Shown here one piece after another: positions 62,333 to 64,000 of a DNA stretch of 64,000 bases. Each line of letters starts with the position of its first letter. Position 1 is the stretch's first letter. The DNA is taken from contig NZ_NISI01000004.1 in assembly GCF_002205845.1 (NCBI RefSeq), positions 170,619 to 234,618 of the forward strand, given 5' to 3'. Below the pieces are notes generated by a model. It made no database searches, was not told where the DNA came from, and was given only the letters and a program-made list of their open reading frames with translations. Both the position numbers and the translations under genes were made by a program. This DNA comes from Roseateles puraquae (GTDB lineage Bacteria > Pseudomonadota > Gammaproteobacteria > Burkholderiales > Burkholderiaceae_C).

Positions 62333-63004
62333 TCAGGCGGCCAAGCGGCCGGCTTCGATGCGCAGCTGGCGCTCGCAACGCGCTGCGATCTCGCGGTCGT
62401 GGGTGACGAGCACCAAGGTCGTGCCGGCCTCACGGTTGAGTTCGAACATGAGCTCCATCACCGCCGCGCCCGTGGCGAAGTCCAGGCTACCCGTGGGCTC
62501 GTCGGCCAGCAGCAGCGCGGGGCGCTGCACGAAGGCCCGCGCGAGCGCCACCCGCTGCTGCTCGCCGCCCGACAGCACGCGCGGGTAGTGGCCCAGGCGC
62601 TCGCCCAGGCCCACGCGGGCCAGCATGGCGGCGGCCTGGTCGCGCGCCTCGCGCTCGCCGCGCAGCTCCAGCGGCAGCATCACGTTCTCCAGCGCGGTGA
62701 GATTGGGCAACAACTGAAAGCTCTGGAACACAAAACCGAGCTCTCGCGCCCGCACCGCGGCGCGCTGGTCTTCATCCAGCGTGAACAGGTCCTGACCGCG
62801 CAGCTTGACGGTGCCACTGCTGGGCGTGTCCAGGCCCGCGAGGATGGCCAGCAGCGTGCTCTTGCCTGACCCCGAGGCGCCCACGATGGCCACCGATTCC
62901 CTCGTCGAGAGGGCGAAGCTGATGTCATGCAGAATCGTCAGCTCTCCGGTCGCGTCACGCACGCGCTTGGTGATCTGGTCAACTTGAACAAGGACTTCGG
63001 GCAT
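62333..63004 (-). CDS. ybbA: ABC transporter ATPase of the YbbA/LolD type
   Basis: A 223-residue ATPase. Walker A 'VAIVGASGSGKSTLLAILAG', signature 'RVLSGGEQQRVALARAFVQR', Walker B 'ALLLADEPTGSLDFATGAAV', and 'TLVLVTHDREIAARCERQLR'. The MacB/LolD subgroup fits, and the divergent tesA-like neighbour matches the ybbA/tesA arrangement of E. coli. No partner permease (ybbP) is on this strand downstream; it may lie outside the window. Start ATG 63004 shares CATG with the divergent gene. Confidence 0.9.
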   Translation of the reverse strand: MPEVLVQVDQITKRVRDATGELTILHDISFALSTRESVAIVGASGSGKSTLLAILAGLDTPSSGTVKLRGQDLFTLDEDQRAAVRARELGFVFQSFQLLPNLTALENVMLPLELRGEREARDQAAAMLARVGLGERLGHYPRVLSGGEQQRVALARAFVQRPALLLADEPTGSLDFATGAAVMELMFELNREAGTTLVLVTHDREIAARCERQLRIEAGRLAA

Positions 63005-63650
63005 GTCGGGACTGCGTCGGCGGGCAATGGTGGCGCACTGTAGCGTGGGCCTGCTGGCCGGCTGGTCGTCAGGGGTCTTGGCAGCGGCGGCCGAGGCGCC
63101 GGTCATCCTCGTCGTGGGCGACAGCCTGTCTGCCGAGTACGGCCTCAAGAGCGGCGATGGCTGGGTTGCGCTGCTGCAAAAGCGCCTGGCCGAACTGAAG
63201 AAACCGCACCGGGTCGTCAACGCCAGCATCAGCGGCGACACCACCGCGGGCGGCCGCAGCCGCCTGCCCGCGGCGCTGCGCACACACAAGCCAGCCATTG
63301 TGATCCTGGAGCTGGGCGGCAATGACGCGCTGCGCGGCCTGCCGCTCGCCACCACACGCGACAACCTGCTGACCATGGCGCGCGCCGCGCAAGCCGCGGG
63401 CGCGAAGGTCATCGTCGTGGGCATGCAGGTGCCGCCCAACTATGGCAGCGCCTATGCGCGCGATTTCGAGAGCGTCTTCGGCGACGTGGCCCGCCAGGCC
63501 AAGGCGGCGCTCGTGCCCTTCCTGCTGAAAGGCGTGGCTGACCGAGCCGACGCGATGGAGTGGTTCCAGCCCGACCGCATCCATCCGCTGGCCAAGGCGC
63601 ATCCACAGATGCTGGACAACGTCTGGCCGGCGCTCAAGCCCCTGCTCTGA
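63003..63650 (+). CDS. tesA: TesA-like SGNH arylesterase/thioesterase
   Basis: A 215-residue exported GDSL/SGNH hydrolase. A signal-like N-terminus (to about residue 30) precedes block I 'VILVVGDSLSAEYGLKSGDG' with nucleophile Ser; block II 'ASISGDTTAGGRSRLP' supplies the Gly, block III 'VILELGGNDALRG' the Asn, and block V 'WFQPDRIHPLAKAHPQM' the catalytic Asp-x-x-His. E. coli TesA (acyl-CoA thioesterase I/lysophospholipase L1) is the nearest known enzyme. ATG 63003 overlaps the start of the divergent ATPase gene. Confidence 0.92.
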   Translation: MSGLRRRAMVAHCSVGLLAGWSSGVLAAAAEAPVILVVGDSLSAEYGLKSGDGWVALLQKRLAELKKPHRVVNASISGDTTAGGRSRLPAALRTHKPAIVILELGGNDALRGLPLATTRDNLLTMARAAQAAGAKVIVVGMQVPPNYGSAYARDFESVFGDVARQAKAALVPFLLKGVADRADAMEWFQPDRIHPLAKAHPQMLDNVWPALKPLL

Positions 63651-63665
63651 GGCCGGGCCCGAGGC

Positions 63666-64000
63666 TCAACGCTCCTGCTGCTTGGGGTCGCGCGGGCGAT
63701 CACCGCGCGTCGGCACGCCGTCTTGGCGGCCACGCTGCGGGCCCTCATCACGCGGCTGGGCGCGTGGCTGAACCTGCGGCTGCGGCTGCATGGCCGGCGC
63801 ACGCGGCACCTCGATCTGGCGCTGCGGCTCGGGCTGCGGTGCCCGGCGCTGAACTTCCTCACGGCGCTGTTGCTCTTCACGGCGTTGCTGCATCTCCCGC
63901 TGCAGCTGCACGTCGCGCTGCTGCTCCATCTCGCGGCGCTGCTGCATCTCGCGTTGTTGCTGCATCTCGCGCTGCTGCTGCATTTCGCGCTGCTGCTGCT
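63666..64000 (-). CDS. C-terminal part of a Gln/Arg-rich repeat protein (5' end outside the window)
   Basis: The minus-strand frame is open to the window edge, so the gene start lies beyond 64000. The visible 111 residues begin with iterated QQQREM units (at least six, varying to QQRREM and QLQREM), then 'QQRREEQQRREEVQRRAPQP' and a Pro/Gln/Arg-rich tail ending 'RGDRPRDPKQQER'. The repeat region would form a highly charged helix or stay disordered. The tandem hexapeptides arise from an 18-bp DNA repeat. Function unknown; the missing N-terminus is needed to classify it. It converges on the tesA-like gene. Confidence 0.65.
   Translation of the reverse strand, partial: QQQREMQQQREMQQQREMQQRREMEQQRDVQLQREMQQRREEQQRREEVQRRAPQPEPQRQIEVPRAPAMQPQPQVQPRAQPRDEGPQRGRQDGVPTRGDRPRDPKQQER

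Overview
The window is high-GC bacterial chromosome and reads like a betaproteobacterium of the order Burkholderiales (Roseateles/Pelomonas/Rubrivivax-like; genus is inference). The signs are the ybiB-linked cysI-DUF934-cysH-cysD-cysN sulfur cluster, the sigma factor-DUF3619-DUF3106-RDD-dgkA string, the ilvB-ilvN-ilvC order, and the typical Burkholderiales repeat near 62.2 kb.

Layout. 1-3.5 kb is a decayed mobile zone: an orphan coiled-coil/HTH-like gene, a C-terminal remnant of an IS1595-type transposase joined to a headless GIN-domain (DUF2807) gene, a complete ISL3-type transposase, then about 0.8 kb with no convincing gene. 3.5-14.1 kb holds a LiaF-like membrane protein with a LytS/LytTR two-component pair, YihY, a monoacylglycerol-lipase-like hydrolase, a LON-domain protein, a patatin lipoprotein, an Lrp regulator divergent from ornithine cyclodeaminase, and a large HD-GYP receptor. 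14.3-24.3 kb holds a small beta-barrel, YbiB and a full assimilatory sulfate reduction operon (TSUP transporter, CysI, DUF934, CysH, CysD, CysN, SUMT for siroheme), followed by ferredoxin FdxA and a thioredoxin-reductase-like ferredoxin-NADP reductase, a plausible electron chain for CysI. Next is a TonB-dependent receptor behind a TPP riboswitch, so probably a thiamine or thiamine-precursor importer.

26.7-32.9 kb is the accessory centre. Two identical tRNA-Asn genes are followed by a roughly 6-kb island bounded on the right by an exact 46-bp copy of the tRNA 3' part. Short TCTGGTC-type repeats, mostly 11 bp apart, lie near both ends. The island has no integrase. It encodes a winged-helix protein, an unknown 217-aa protein, a 50-aa zinc-ribbon-like protein, a 45-aa membrane protein, an unusual family-B DNA polymerase of the protein-primed type without room for an exonuclease domain, and a UvrD-like helicase whose 5' end appears cut off and abutted to the polymerase. 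This is the most likely place for an undescribed system, though it looks partly decayed.

33-47 kb is housekeeping: a PhnA-like zinc ribbon, ilvBNC, the sigma-factor operon with dgkA, a PII protein, NadE divergent from a GNAT protein, soluble and membrane pyrophosphatases back to back, and a J-domain protein. 47-51.4 kb holds a Ser/Thr kinase-ECF sigma module and a degenerate GGDEF-like protein. 51.4-58.4 kb is a complete branched-chain-amino-acid-type ABC importer with an acyl-CoA ligase. 58.5-62.2 kb carries selO-msrB-yciB-bolA and a parvulin isomerase. The window ends with a YbbA-type ATPase divergent from a TesA-like esterase and the C-terminal end of a Gln/Arg-rich repeat protein that runs off the edge.
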